Notes: generated by a model from the sequence alone, not told the origin. A stretch of DNA of 64,000 nucleotides from HGM12998 sp900756495 (GCA_958477305.1 CAUEFI010000009.1:61600-125599); one strand, 5' to 3'; positions 34,198-43,378 are shown, numbered from the stretch's first letter. Made by a program: numbers and translations.

Positions 34198-36645
34198 ATG
34201 AGAAAACCCACTCACAAGGAATCCGCAAAAAATATGCCGCCGGCCCCGCCGCCTAAACGGGAGGTGGCCCGGGCGGCGCCTGATCCCGATCGGGGCCTGA
34301 CCAATCACCAGGTAAAGGAGCGGCAGGAGAAGGGCTGGTCCAATACGCCGGTGGAGGCTCCTACCAAGACGGCGGGGCAGATCGTCAAGGAGAACGTCTG
34401 CACCTTCTTCAACCTGATCTTTGTCATACTGGCCGCCCTCCTGGTTGCGGTGGGATCGTTCGAGGATATGCTCTTCCTTTTTATCGCCATTGCCAACACC
34501 GGGATTGGTATTTTACAGCAGCTTCGATCCAAGGCCACCATGGATAAGCTGAACCTTCTGGCCGCACCACGGGCCAACGTGGTGCGGGAGGGCAACCTGA
34601 TTTCAGTGCCCTCCGCCCAGCTGGTGCGGGACGATATCGCCGAATTTGCGGCCGGAGATCAGATCCCGGCCGACGCCCAGGTGGTCTCCGGCCTAGTGCA
34701 GGTCAACGAGTCCCTGATCACCGGCGAGGCCGACGCTATTCAGAAGGCGGCGGGAGATTCCCTTCTCTCAGGCTCCTTTGTGGTGGCGGGGCGGTGCCGG
34801 GCGCAGCTTACCAAGGTAGGGGCTGAGTCCTATGCCGCCCGGCTGACCTTGGAGGCAAAGAAGGATGTAAAGGTAGGCAAGTCCGAGATGATGGAGTCCC
34901 TGGACAAGCTGATCCGCTTTATCGGTATCCTGCTGGTCCCCATGGGGGTGGCGCTCTTCGTTCAGCAGTATTATTTCCTGGAACTGGGCGCCCAGCAGGC
35001 CGTGGTCTCCATGGTGGCCGCCCTGATCGGCATGATACCGGAGGGGCTCTATCTCCTGACCAGCGTGGCTCTGGCAGTGAGTGTTCTGCGGCTGGCCCAG
35101 GGCAAGGTACTGGCCCAGGACATGAGCTGTATTGAGACGCTGGCCCGGGTGGATGTACTCTGCGTGGATAAGACTGGCACCATTACCGAGCCCCGCATGG
35201 AGGTTGGCGAAGTGGTCCTCCTGGATGAGGAAAAGTTTCCGGAGGAGGCGGTTACAGCAGCGCTCAATGCCTTTTATCACGCCCACGAGGCCGATAACGA
35301 CACGGCAAGGGCTATGAAGGCCAAATTTTCCGGACATACTCATTGGCATGCGTCCAAGACGGTGCCCTTTACCTCGGCGACAAAATGGAGCGCTGCAGTC
35401 TTTCCGGGCCACGGCTCCTATGTGGTCGGGGCGCCGGAGTTTGTCATGGGGGAGCGGTATCTTGATCTGAAGGAGATGGTCGAACCCCATTCCGCCAAAG
35501 GGTACCGGGTACTGCTTGTGGCCGAGTACAGCGGGATTCCCGATCAGCGTGAGGCGCTGCGCCGCGCTGCTCTCTCGCCCATGGCACTGGTGCTTCTGTC
35601 CAACCGTATCCGCCCGGAGGCACCAAAGACCTTCCAGTATTTTGCCGAGCAGGGAGTGGCGGTAAAGGTCATCTCAGGCGACAATCCGGTTACAGTGTCC
35701 GAGGTGGCCCGGCAGGCGGGCATTGCCGGGGCGGAAAAATTTGTGGACGCCGCAACGCTTACCAGCGATCATGCGATTGAGCGGGCGGCCCGGGAGTATA
35801 CGGTCTTCGGGCGGGTGACGCCGAACCAGAAGCGAAAGCTGGTTCGGGCTCTCCAGCGGGCGGGGCACACCGTGGCCATGACTGGGGACGGCGTAAATGA
35901 CGTGCTGGCCCTCAAGGATGCCGACTGCGGTATTGCCATGGCCTCCGGCAGCGACGCCGCATGCCGGGCCGCCAAGTTGGTGCTCTTGAACTCTAACTTT
36001 GCCGCTATGCCCAAAGTTGTGGCGGAGGGACGGAGGGTCATCAACAACATCGAGCGGGCGGCATCCCTTTTCCTTGTTAAAAATATCTTCTCCTTTCTCC
36101 TGGCCATCATCAGCCTGTTTGCAAGCTTCCCCTATCCGCTCAAGCCCATCCAGCTCTCCCTCATCAGCGCGCTCACCATCGGGGTTCCCTCCTTTTTCCT
36201 GGCGTTGGAGCCCAACCACGCCCTGGTAAAGGGAAAGTTTATTCCCAATGTGCTGCGCCGCGCCTTCCCCGGCGGGCTGACGGACCTGGGAATTATCCTG
36301 GGGGTAGAGGTCTTTACCATGGCCTTCGCCTTCTCAGTGGATGAGCTGTCCACCATGTCGGCCATTCTGATGGCCTTTATCGGGCTGCTGGTGCTCTATC
36401 AGGTGTGCAAACCCTTTGACTGGAAGCGCCGCATTATCTGGGGGACGATGGCGGTTGCCACCCTGGTGTCGGTAACAGGATTTGGAGATTCCTTTGGGCT
36501 GACGCCGTTGACAGTTCAGAGCGGACTGGTGTTGGGCGTCTTTCTGGCCCTCTCCTACCCAGTGATGCACGCGCTGGTGTGGATCTTCGACCGGGCTGAG
36601 GCCGTCCTGAATGCGGGCCGGAGGGTGCGTAAGAGGCGGCGCTAG
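34198..36645 (+). CDS. Cation-translocating P-type ATPase
   Basis: An 815-residue P-type ATPase. The actuator motif is ITGEAD, the phosphorylation site is DKTGTIT, and the hinge is TGDGVNDVLALKDAD. The membrane ion-path segment reads IPEGLYLL instead of the CPC of copper pumps or the PEGLP of calcium pumps. The overall pattern is closest to the CtpE-like group, where calcium uptake has been reported; the ion here is not settled. A proline-rich cytoplasmic N-terminus of about 30 residues precedes the core. The ribosome binding site is weak. Confidence 0.88.
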   Translation: MRKPTHKESAKNMPPAPPPKREVARAAPDPDRGLTNHQVKERQEKGWSNTPVEAPTKTAGQIVKENVCTFFNLIFVILAALLVAVGSFEDMLFLFIAIANTGIGILQQLRSKATMDKLNLLAAPRANVVREGNLISVPSAQLVRDDIAEFAAGDQIPADAQVVSGLVQVNESLITGEADAIQKAAGDSLLSGSFVVAGRCRAQLTKVGAESYAARLTLEAKKDVKVGKSEMMESLDKLIRFIGILLVPMGVALFVQQYYFLELGAQQAVVSMVAALIGMIPEGLYLLTSVALAVSVLRLAQGKVLAQDMSCIETLARVDVLCVDKTGTITEPRMEVGEVVLLDEEKFPEEAVTAALNAFYHAHEADNDTARAMKAKFSGHTHWHASKTVPFTSATKWSAAVFPGHGSYVVGAPEFVMGERYLDLKEMVEPHSAKGYRVLLVAEYSGIPDQREALRRAALSPMALVLLSNRIRPEAPKTFQYFAEQGVAVKVISGDNPVTVSEVARQAGIAGAEKFVDAATLTSDHAIERAAREYTVFGRVTPNQKRKLVRALQRAGHTVAMTGDGVNDVLALKDADCGIAMASGSDAACRAAKLVLLNSNFAAMPKVVAEGRRVINNIERAASLFLVKNIFSFLLAIISLFASFPYPLKPIQLSLISALTIGVPSFFLALEPNHALVKGKFIPNVLRRAFPGGLTDLGIILGVEVFTMAFAFSVDELSTMSAILMAFIGLLVLYQVCKPFDWKRRIIWGTMAVATLVSVTGFGDSFGLTPLTVQSGLVLGVFLALSYPVMHALVWIFDRAEAVLNAGRRVRKRRR

Positions 36646-36677
36646 GTCGGGATACCCTGTGCAGAGAAAAGCAGAAA

Positions 36678-36710
36678 GAGGCGCCCGCCGGCATTGCCGG
36701 CGGGCGCCTC
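36678..36710. terminator. Bidirectional terminator between the ATPase and tannase-like genes
   Basis: A 15-bp stem, GAGGCGCCCGCCGGC (36678-36692) with 36696-36710, around ATT. The minus strand continues with TTTCTGCTTTTC, the better T-rich tail. Confidence 0.82.
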
Positions 36711-36727
36711 TTCAGCAGCTGACAGGC

Positions 36728-38725
36728 TTATTTCGCTTTGGTGATCTCAGAGATCCAGGTAAACATCTCGTCCATCTCATAGTCGCCGGCATGGGGCTGC
36801 TCCCACTGCATCTTGAAGTTCACGTCGTGGTCGGCGTTCATCAGGGCGGTGGCGTAGTTGACGGCGATGGTCTGGGAGGTGTCGTGGTCCTTGTTGCCCA
36901 CGCGGACATAGAAGTGCTCGGCGAAGGTGGAGATATCCTCGTCCTCGTTGGCAATCCAGTACATGGGGTTGTACATGTTGGCCAGGGCCTTGACCTCATC
37001 GGAGACCACGTAGTCCTTGGGATCCAGGTCCTTCCAGTAACCCTTGGCCTGGGCGTCGGTGAGGGCCTGGGACAGGTAGTTGCTGAAGTTGCGGTTCTGC
37101 ACCTCGTAGGTGCCGAACACGCTGTTCTCGCTGTAGAGCGACTCATAGAAGGGCTCGCCGGCGTGGCGGCCGGGGATGTCGTTGAAGGAGGGGACGGTCT
37201 TCATCTTCAGGGCGCTCTTGTACCAGCCAGTGACATAGCCCGCGAAGTCGGTGACGGTGGCCTCTTTGGTCTTGGCGTCGTAGGACAGCCAGGCGCTGAT
37301 CTTGCGGCCCTGGGCGTCCTCGGAGTCCAGATAGGCGGCGATCTCATCGGCGGTCATATCACTCAGGTACTCGGTGGCAGCGTCGTTGATGTAGCCCAGC
37401 AGGTAGTCCATATAGCTGCCGGAGTAGATGTCCTTCTCGTCCAGAGTGAGGGCCTTGCCGGTCTCGGGATCTTTCAGGCCAAGGCTGTTCAGGTAGGCGG
37501 GGTAGTAGCCGGCCATGATGTCAGAGAGGACGATGTCGGCCTCGCAGGCGGGATCCTGATAGAACTCCAGGTCGTAGTAGGGCCCGAACATCCACTCATA
37601 GGCGATCTCCACGTTGTCCAGATCGACGATGGGGCAGAAGTTCATGACAGCGAAGACGGCGTCGCTGGTGTCGGCCGCGCCGATCTCCTCCAGGTAGGGC
37701 TCATAGGCGGCGCTGTCGCCCGAGGTGCCCAGGATGGCGCCCATAGCGCCAGAGGCGCTGGTGCCGTCCACGATGATCTTGTCACAGTCGCCGGGGATGG
37801 CGGCGTCATTGTAACGCAGGTAGCGGATGGCGGCCTTCAGGTCCACGGCGTTGGCGGGGCCAGTGCCGTAGAAGACATCATTGCCCTCGGCATCCTTGTA
37901 GGTGACGTTGCGGCCGCGGGCGGCAGGGGAAATCACCACATAGCCCTCGGCCAGCGCCTGGGAGATGATGTCGTCGGCCTCGCCGGTGGGAGTCTTGGCC
38001 TCAGCGGCCATGTAGGCGCCGGAGCCAGATTTCAGAATGATGGGGGTATCCTCGTCGGCCCCCTCGGGGACGAAGATGTTCATGGACTGGAGCTTGACGT
38101 CATAGGGCTTGGACACGTAGAGCACGTTGGTGTAGGCGTCGTACTTCACGGTCTTGCCGTCCAGGGTGAAGGACTCGCTGGTGGGGGTGACGGCCAGGGC
38201 CAGGGGGTCCACCGGGGTGCTGGTGATGACGGCGGCGTCCTTCTCGGCGTCGTAGTCCACACCGAAGCCCAGGGCGGTGCCCAGGTCGCGGAGCTTGAAG
38301 TAGTTGTTGCCGCCCAGCGCGTAGACGCTGGCCTCCACCGTGGTGCCGTCCACGCTGAGCTTCCAGTCGCTGACGGCGCAGGTGGCGGAGTTGTCGGCGC
38401 CCTCGGCCAGCTCACCGCCCACAGGGGTGTAGGCCTTGCCGGTCTCGGCCAGGATGGTGTGGCTGTCGTCGTCGGCGGCCACGTCAAACTGAACCTCGGT
38501 GCCGCTGAGGAGCATGGCGATGTCACGGAGCTTGAAGTAGTTGTAGCCGCCAATGGCATAGGCCTCTGCGTCCACTTCCTTGCCGTCCACGATCAGAATT
38601 TGCCTGCTGGGAGCCGCGGAGGGGGCCGCGGGGTCAGCTGCAAAGGCCGGGACAGCCAGGGAGAAGACGAGCGAGAGCGCGAGAAGACAGCTGAGGAGCT
38701 TGGAAAGCCGGATTTGTTTTGCCAT
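36728..38725 (-). CDS. Secreted subtype-B tannase-like esterase with two N-terminal stalk domains
   Basis: A 665-residue exported protein. The signal peptide spans about residues 1-30 (LLSCLLALSLVFSLAVPAFA). Two copies of the copper-amine-oxidase N-terminal-like stalk repeat follow (YAIGGYNYFKLRDIAMLL and YALGGNNYFKLRDLGTAL). From about residue 190 comes an alpha/beta hydrolase of the subtype-B tannase/feruloyl esterase type, with ISPAARGRN, DLKAAIRYLRYND and nucleophile region DGTSASGAMG. The likely catalytic His is in EQPHAGDY. The usual GXSXG is GTSAS here. Gallate-ester or related phenolic-ester cleavage is probable. AAGGAGAG precedes the ATG. It is divergent from a LysR gene. Confidence 0.8.
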   Translation of the reverse strand: MAKQIRLSKLLSCLLALSLVFSLAVPAFAADPAAPSAAPSRQILIVDGKEVDAEAYAIGGYNYFKLRDIAMLLSGTEVQFDVAADDDSHTILAETGKAYTPVGGELAEGADNSATCAVSDWKLSVDGTTVEASVYALGGNNYFKLRDLGTALGFGVDYDAEKDAAVITSTPVDPLALAVTPTSESFTLDGKTVKYDAYTNVLYVSKPYDVKLQSMNIFVPEGADEDTPIILKSGSGAYMAAEAKTPTGEADDIISQALAEGYVVISPAARGRNVTYKDAEGNDVFYGTGPANAVDLKAAIRYLRYNDAAIPGDCDKIIVDGTSASGAMGAILGTSGDSAAYEPYLEEIGAADTSDAVFAVMNFCPIVDLDNVEIAYEWMFGPYYDLEFYQDPACEADIVLSDIMAGYYPAYLNSLGLKDPETGKALTLDEKDIYSGSYMDYLLGYINDAATEYLSDMTADEIAAYLDSEDAQGRKISAWLSYDAKTKEATVTDFAGYVTGWYKSALKMKTVPSFNDIPGRHAGEPFYESLYSENSVFGTYEVQNRNFSNYLSQALTDAQAKGYWKDLDPKDYVVSDEVKALANMYNPMYWIANEDEDISTFAEHFYVRVGNKDHDTSQTIAVNYATALMNADHDVNFKMQWEQPHAGDYEMDEMFTWISEITKAK

Positions 38726-39001
38726 GAAGACATCTCTCCTTTTCCTTTTTTGGGGCATGATGCTGAAAACCTGTAGAAAATCGACACCTCGCTATGCATT
38801 TATCTTAGCATACAATGGCTAATTTGGCCAAATCCAAAGCGGATAAAGGCTGTTCCAAAACGGAATAAGGACTGCGGGGACGTAACGGCAAGATTCATTC
38901 AAGTTTAGAGAACCCACAGCTTGAAAAGCGCTGACCCGCTGTGATATGATAGAAACGCCAATTGCACAGGGACGATTCCGAATTGGAAAGGGGTGATGCC
39001 C
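38726..39001. promoter_or_regulatory. Divergent control region between tannase-like and LysR genes
   Basis: A plus-strand promoter is TTGAAA (38921-38926), 18 bases, TATGAT (38945-38950). Two matches to TTCC-N5-GGAA, a T-N11-A LysR-type operator pattern, lie at 38853-38865 and 38976-38988. The second overlaps the lysR leader, which fits negative autoregulation. No clear minus-strand promoter is visible; a regulated one is likely near 38800-38850. Confidence 0.6.
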
Positions 39002-39907
39002 GTGGGAATGGAGAAATACCGCACATTCCTGGCTGCTGCTGGGGAGCAGTCTTTCAGTGCCGCTGCCGAAAAGCTGTTTTTAACTCCCTCCGCCGTATCC
39101 AAGCATATCGCAGCGCTGGAGGAGGAATTGGGGGTTCCGCTATTCATCCGGACATCCGCCGGGGTACGCCTGACGGAGCAGGGAATTCTCTGCGTTCCCT
39201 ATGTGCAGCGCATTACCGATCTCTACCGGCGAATGGGCCGGGAGCTGGAGAAGGCCGGGCGGGCTGAGCGGCTGAGCATATGTACCATTCCGCTCCAGGC
39301 TGCGCTGAGACTGCCCGAATTGGTAGGGACTTTCCAGAGCGAACATCCGAATCTGGATTTACATTTAGAGGAGCGCCACGGCAAGGCAGTGGAGGAGGCG
39401 GTGCTCTCCGGGGCCTGTGAGCTGGGATTTGCCGCCGACCGGTATCTGCATCTGGAAAGATTGGATTTTTTAACTCTGAACAGGGAGCCCATCGTAGCGG
39501 TGGTGCCTGACAGTCACCCTCTGGCGCGGAGAAGGCGGATTTCCCTGGCTGAACTGAAGGAAGAGCCGTTTCTCTTTCTTCCGCCGGTAACCGGTACCTA
39601 TGACACATATATGGAATTGTGCGGGGAGGCCGGCTTTCAGCCCATTGTACGGATGATCACCGAGCGGGAGGAAAACATTTTGCGCTTTGTGGCGCAGGGA
39701 ATGGGGGTCTCCCTGCTGCCGGAAGGACTGGCGCGGGCGTTTCAAATTAGAGAGGTACGTCTGCTCCCCTTGAAGGAGGAGCCCTATTGGCAGGCTGTCC
39801 TGATGTGGGAAAAGGGCCGGACACTGTCCCGAGCGGCGCGGATGTTCCGCAACATGACCGCTGAATTTTATATGGGGGTCAGGAGTCCGGAAAACATACC
39901 TGAATAA
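39002..39907 (+). CDS. LysR-family transcriptional regulator
   Basis: A 301-residue regulator. The winged HTH is at the N-terminus (SFSAAAEKLFLTPSAVSKHI), followed by the two-lobed effector domain from about residue 90. AAGGGGTGA fits GTG 39002 best; GTG 38993 and ATG 39008 are alternatives. Its divergent neighbour encodes a secreted tannase-like esterase, so the likely inducer is a phenolic compound. The HTH resembles that of the second LysR at 45878. Confidence 0.9.
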   Translation: MGMEKYRTFLAAAGEQSFSAAAEKLFLTPSAVSKHIAALEEELGVPLFIRTSAGVRLTEQGILCVPYVQRITDLYRRMGRELEKAGRAERLSICTIPLQAALRLPELVGTFQSEHPNLDLHLEERHGKAVEEAVLSGACELGFAADRYLHLERLDFLTLNREPIVAVVPDSHPLARRRRISLAELKEEPFLFLPPVTGTYDTYMELCGEAGFQPIVRMITEREENILRFVAQGMGVSLLPEGLARAFQIREVRLLPLKEEPYWQAVLMWEKGRTLSRAARMFRNMTAEFYMGVRSPENIPE

Positions 39908-39918
39908 GAAGGAGAGAA

Positions 39919-39941
39919 GGGCCTCCCCGCCGGGGAGGCCC
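39919..39941 (+). terminator. Terminator after the LysR gene
   Basis: GGGCCTCCCC (39919-39928), loop GCC, GGGGAGGCCC (39932-39941), then CATTTTC. It separates the regulator from the cob operon. Confidence 0.75.
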
Positions 39942-39966
39942 CATTTTCAACAAGGAGTGCAGAGTT

Positions 39967-41028
39967 ATGAGCGAGTTGGTGGAGATGCTGTCCGGAATTT
40001 GCCCCGCCGGCACTGATGCGGGACTGGCGGCGGAGCGGCGGTGGAATGAAATTGCCAAGCCGCTGGGAGGGCTCGGGCTGCTGGAGCGCGCGGTGGTGCG
40101 GATGGCCGCCATGACAGGCACTCCCGACGTCGATATCTCCCGGCGGGCGGTGGTGGTGATGTGCGCCGACAACGGCGTAGTGGCTGAAGGGGTCTCCCAG
40201 ACCGGCCAGGAGGTGACTGCGGTGGTCACTGAGAACCTGTCCGCGGGGAGATCCAGTGTGTGCCGCATGGCAGAGGTGGCTGGAGCGGACGTGGTTCCGG
40301 TAGATATCGGTGTGGCCCGCCCTGTGGAGGGAGGGCGCATTTTGCAGCGGAATATCCGGCGGGGGACGGGAAACATCGCGAAAGGCCCGGCCATGAGCCG
40401 GGAGGAGGCGGTGCGGGCGGTGAGGACCGGGGCGGCGATCGCCCGGGAGCTGAAAGAGGCAGGGTATACCCTGCTGGCCACGGGTGAAATGGGCATCGGA
40501 AACACAACCACCTCCGCCGCTGTGGCAGCTGTGCTGCTGGGCCTGGAGCCGGAGATCACGGTGGGCCGGGGAGCCGGGCTCTCTGCCGCGGGGCTGGCTC
40601 AGAAGCGGCTGGCCGTCCGCCGGGCAATAGCGTGCAACCGGCCCGATCCGTCCGATCCTGTGGACGTACTGGCCAAGGTCGGAGGTTTGGATCTGGCCGG
40701 GTTGGCCGGCGTCTTCCTGGGCGGTGCGCTCTGCCGCCTGCCTGTACTCGTGGATGGGGTGATCTCCGCGGTGGCCGCCCTGGCGGCGGTTCGGATGTGC
40801 CCGGCTGCCGGAGACTACCTGTTGGCCAGCCACGCCTCAGCGGAGCCGGCCGGAGATCTGGTGCTCAGGGAGCTGGGGCTCAGTCCGCTGATACGGGCTG
40901 GAATGCGGCTGGGAGAGGGGACTGGCGCGGTGGCCGCCATCCCCCTGCTGGATATGGCTCTGGCGGTTTACCGGGAGATGCCCACCTTTGAGGAGACCCA
41001 TATCGAGGCCTATCAGCCGCTGGAGTGA
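39967..41028 (+). CDS. cobT: Nicotinate-nucleotide--dimethylbenzimidazole phosphoribosyltransferase
   Basis: A 353-residue enzyme that activates the lower base as alpha-ribazole phosphate for cobalamin. Family segments are VVVMCADNGVVAEGVSQT, EMGIGNTTTSAA and GRGAGL, with the C-terminal active-site region LRLGEGTGAVAA (here MRLGEGTGAVAAIPLL, containing the catalytic Glu). CAAGGAG precedes the ATG. It opens a five-gene operon for nucleotide-loop assembly. No cobalamin riboswitch precedes it. Confidence 0.96.
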   Translation: MSELVEMLSGICPAGTDAGLAAERRWNEIAKPLGGLGLLERAVVRMAAMTGTPDVDISRRAVVVMCADNGVVAEGVSQTGQEVTAVVTENLSAGRSSVCRMAEVAGADVVPVDIGVARPVEGGRILQRNIRRGTGNIAKGPAMSREEAVRAVRTGAAIARELKEAGYTLLATGEMGIGNTTTSAAVAAVLLGLEPEITVGRGAGLSAAGLAQKRLAVRRAIACNRPDPSDPVDVLAKVGGLDLAGLAGVFLGGALCRLPVLVDGVISAVAALAAVRMCPAAGDYLLASHASAEPAGDLVLRELGLSPLIRAGMRLGEGTGAVAAIPLLDMALAVYREMPTFEETHIEAYQPLE

Positions 41029-41053
41029 GCGTGCGGCCGGGAGGAGGAGTTTG

Positions 41054-41584
41054 ATGCTGATATTAGTCTCAGGAGGCGCAGCCAGCGGAAAGTCGGCGTT
41101 TGCCGAGGAGCTGCTGGTAAAGGGAGGGGCCGCGCCCCGCATCTACCTGGCGACGATGGAGCTGCGGGATGCCGAGAGCCGCGAACGGGCGCAGCGGCAC
41201 CGGCGGATGCGGGCCGGCAAGGACTTTATCACTGTAGAGCGGCCGTTGGACTTGGCGGGCCTGGAGATCCCGGAGGGGTGCGGCGTGTTGCTGGAGGACC
41301 TGGGGAACCTCTGTGCCAACGAGTGCTTTGGCCCGATTGGCATGGCGGGCGCGGAGGAGCGGATGATGTCCGGCCTCTCCAGACTGGCGGAGAGAGCTGC
41401 GCTGCTTGTGGCGGTCAGCAATGAAATCTTTACCGATGGGACAGACTATGGCGGGCAGACGGCGGCCTATCTCAACTGCCTCGCCAGCCTCAACCGCCGG
41501 GCCGCTGCCCTGGCGGCGGCGGTATATGAAGTGGTCTGCGGGATTCCGGTCTGCTGGAAGGGGGCTGGGCTTTGCGTGCGCTGA
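41054..41584 (+). CDS. cobU: Bifunctional adenosylcobinamide kinase / adenosylcobinamide-phosphate guanylyltransferase
   Basis: A 176-residue enzyme that phosphorylates adenosylcobinamide and then attaches GMP. The P-loop is VSGGAASGKSAFAEE, and RERAQRHRRMR holds the guanylylation histidine region. The later motif reads SNEIFTDG instead of the usual NEVGxGIVP. A second, shorter CobU-like protein two genes downstream keeps EVGxGVVP. GAGGAGGAG precedes ATG 41054. It overlaps cobS by 13 bases. Confidence 0.9.
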   Translation: MLILVSGGAASGKSAFAEELLVKGGAAPRIYLATMELRDAESRERAQRHRRMRAGKDFITVERPLDLAGLEIPEGCGVLLEDLGNLCANECFGPIGMAGAEERMMSGLSRLAERAALLVAVSNEIFTDGTDYGGQTAAYLNCLASLNRRAAALAAAVYEVVCGIPVCWKGAGLCVR

Positions 41585-42339
41585 TTATCGCGTTTTCCAT
41601 GTATTCCAAAATTCCCATGCCGCAGATTGCATGGGAGGAGAAGGCGCTCTCCCGGGCGCTGTGCTTTTTTCCTCTGGTGGGCGCTGCGGCCGGACTGCTG
41701 CTGCTGGGCTGGATGCGGCTCTCCGCAGCTCTGGGCTTTGGCGCTGTGCTCTCAGCTGCCGTGGCGGCGGCCATTCCCATTGCCCTGAGCGGCGGCATCC
41801 ATTTGGACGGCTTTTGCGACACCTGCGACGCTCTGGCCTCGAGGCAGGATAGGGCGCGAAAGTTGGAAATTATGAAGGATTCCCATGCCGGCGCTTTCGC
41901 GGTGCTGGGGTGCGGGCTTTACCTGCTTCTCCTCGCGGCCGCCTGGCATGAGGTCGCATGGAGTGGCCGGGCCGGGCTGGCTCTGGCCCTTTCGCCGGTG
42001 CTCTCCAGAAGCCTGTCCGGTCTCTTCGCAGCGCTTCTCCCCAACGCCAGGGGCGGGGGGCTGCTGTGGGCCTTCACCGCACCCATGGACGTCCGGCGCA
42101 CCAGACTGGTTCTGGGGCTCTGGATCGCGGCCTGCGGGGCGGCCATGCTCGGTTTGGACCCCTGGACCGGGGGATTCGCTCTTCTGGGGGCGGGGGTGGC
42201 CGGCCTCTATTACGTGTCTATGGCCCGGCGGCAATTTGGCGGGATTACCGGCGATTTGGCCGGTTTTTTCCTCCAGCTCTGTGAGCTGTGCATGGTGCTG
42301 GGGGCGGCTTTGGGACAGAGAATCGAGGTGCTGGTATGA
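41572..42339 (+). CDS. cobS: Adenosylcobinamide-GDP ribazoletransferase
   Basis: A 255-residue integral membrane enzyme that joins adenosylcobinamide-GDP with alpha-ribazole (phosphate). The conserved acidic segment is GGIHLDGFCDTCDAL and the SRQDRARKLEIMKDSH region follows. The start TTG 41572 aligns with the family N-terminus and has AAGGGGG upstream; ATG 41599 is an alternative. It overlaps cobU at its start and the CobU-like gene at its stop (ATGA). Confidence 0.94.
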   Translation: MRALIIAFSMYSKIPMPQIAWEEKALSRALCFFPLVGAAAGLLLLGWMRLSAALGFGAVLSAAVAAAIPIALSGGIHLDGFCDTCDALASRQDRARKLEIMKDSHAGAFAVLGCGLYLLLLAAAWHEVAWSGRAGLALALSPVLSRSLSGLFAALLPNARGGGLLWAFTAPMDVRRTRLVLGLWIAACGAAMLGLDPWTGGFALLGAGVAGLYYVSMARRQFGGITGDLAGFFLQLCELCMVLGAALGQRIEVLV

Positions 42340-42692
42340 TACTGATCATCGGCGGCGCGGGCCAGGGGAAGCTGGACTATGTGCTGAGCAAGACGGGGTT
42401 CGGGGAGGCGGATGTGGCCCGGGATCCGGAGGCGGCGAAGAAAAAGCCTGTTTTTGCCGGTGTGGAGCATTGGCCCGATCTGGATGAGGAGTCCCTGCTG
42501 GCGGCCAACCCGGACGTCATTCTCATCTGCCGGGAGGTTGGCTGCGGCGTGGTCCCGGTGGAAGCCGGCGAGCGGGAGCGGCGGGAGAAAGTGGGCAGGC
42601 TCTGCTGTCGGCTGGCGGCGCGGGCGGCGCGGGTAGAGCGAATTTTCTGCGGTATGCCGATGCTGCTGAAGGGAGAGGGAGCATGGAGCTGA
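42336..42692 (+). CDS. Short CobU-like protein
   Basis: A 118-residue protein with the CobU P-loop at the very start (LIIGGAGQGKLDYV) and the CobU-type C-terminal signature (CREVGCGVVPVEAGER and then FCGMPMLLKG). The middle of the enzyme, including the guanylylation histidine region, is missing. It may be a partial paralogue, a kinase-only form, or a partner of the full CobU. Starts within the cobS stop (ATGA) and overlaps cobC by 10 bases, so it is embedded in the operon and clearly translated. Confidence 0.75.
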   Translation: MILIIGGAGQGKLDYVLSKTGFGEADVARDPEAAKKKPVFAGVEHWPDLDEESLLAANPDVILICREVGCGVVPVEAGERERREKVGRLCCRLAARAARVERIFCGMPMLLKGEGAWS

Positions 42693-43285
42693 TTATCATA
42701 CGGCACGGCACCACACAGGGGAACCTGGAGCGCCGCTTTGTGGGGATGCTGGACGTACCGCTGGCCCCGGAGGGGGAGGCGCTGGCGCGGGAGGTCTCCC
42801 GTACTCTTCCGCCAGTGGAGCACATTTACCGCAGCCCGCTTCGGCGCTGTGCCCAGACGGCGGCTTTGCTCTGGCCCGGCACGCCGGAGACCGTTGTAGC
42901 CGCCCTGAGGGAGACCGACTTCGGCCCGTTTGAGGGCCGGAGCCATGAGGAGTTGAAAGACGACCCCATATATCAGGCCTGGATTGCACAGAAGGGGGGC
43001 CCCAACTTCTCCGCCCTGCCGGTAGGGGAGGCGCCGGAGGAGGCCGCAGCCCGGGCGGCCTCCGGGCTGCGCGCCGTGGCGGAGGATATGGCGGCGCGGA
43101 ACCTTCAGCGCGCGGCCGTGGTCTCCCATGGGGGGACTATTATGGGCATGCTCTCCCAGTTCGGACGCCCGGAGCGGGACTATTACGGCTGGATGTGCCC
43201 CAACTGCGGAGGGTTCCGCATGGAGCTGGAGCCGGGGCCTCTGCTGCGGCTGCTGGAACAGGTGGGCAATCGGAAGCGGCTGTAA
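42683..43285 (+). CDS. cobC: Histidine phosphatase, alpha-ribazole phosphatase-like
   Basis: A 200-residue phosphoglycerate-mutase-like phosphatase. The catalytic motif is IIRHGTTQGN, and the second histidine is in VVSHGGTIMGM. In the cob operon it most likely removes the 5'-phosphate from alpha-ribazole phosphate or cobalamin phosphate. It is the last gene, before a bidirectional terminator. Other histidine phosphatases share the fold, so the assignment rests partly on context. Confidence 0.87.
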   Translation: MELIIIRHGTTQGNLERRFVGMLDVPLAPEGEALAREVSRTLPPVEHIYRSPLRRCAQTAALLWPGTPETVVAALRETDFGPFEGRSHEELKDDPIYQAWIAQKGGPNFSALPVGEAPEEAAARAASGLRAVAEDMAARNLQRAAVVSHGGTIMGMLSQFGRPERDYYGWMCPNCGGFRMELEPGPLLRLLEQVGNRKRL

Positions 43286-43330
43286 GGGCCCTGGATTGCG
43301 GCAGGCGGAGAGAATTCCAGACAATCGTAC

Positions 43331-43378
43331 AAAAAGCTGCCCGGCCCAGGGAAAGATCCTGGCGCCGGGCAGCTTTTT
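43331..43378. terminator. Bidirectional terminator after cobC
   Basis: AAAAAGCTGCCCGG (43331-43344) pairs with CCGGGCAGCTTTTT (43365-43378), with an inner CCAGG/CCTGG pair. It serves cobC and the convergent AEC gene. Confidence 0.92.

Noticed and set aside
36611..38776. A 721-codon open frame on the plus strand opposite the tannase-like gene
   Set aside because: Its translation is low-complexity Val/Gly/His-rich, has no family features, and lies antisense to a gene with signal peptide, stalk repeats and esterase motifs. High GC at third positions creates such antisense frames.
39902..39966. Possible cobalamin riboswitch before cobT
   Set aside because: Only a short terminator and a ribosome binding site fit in the 65 bases. 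There is no room for the B12 aptamer.
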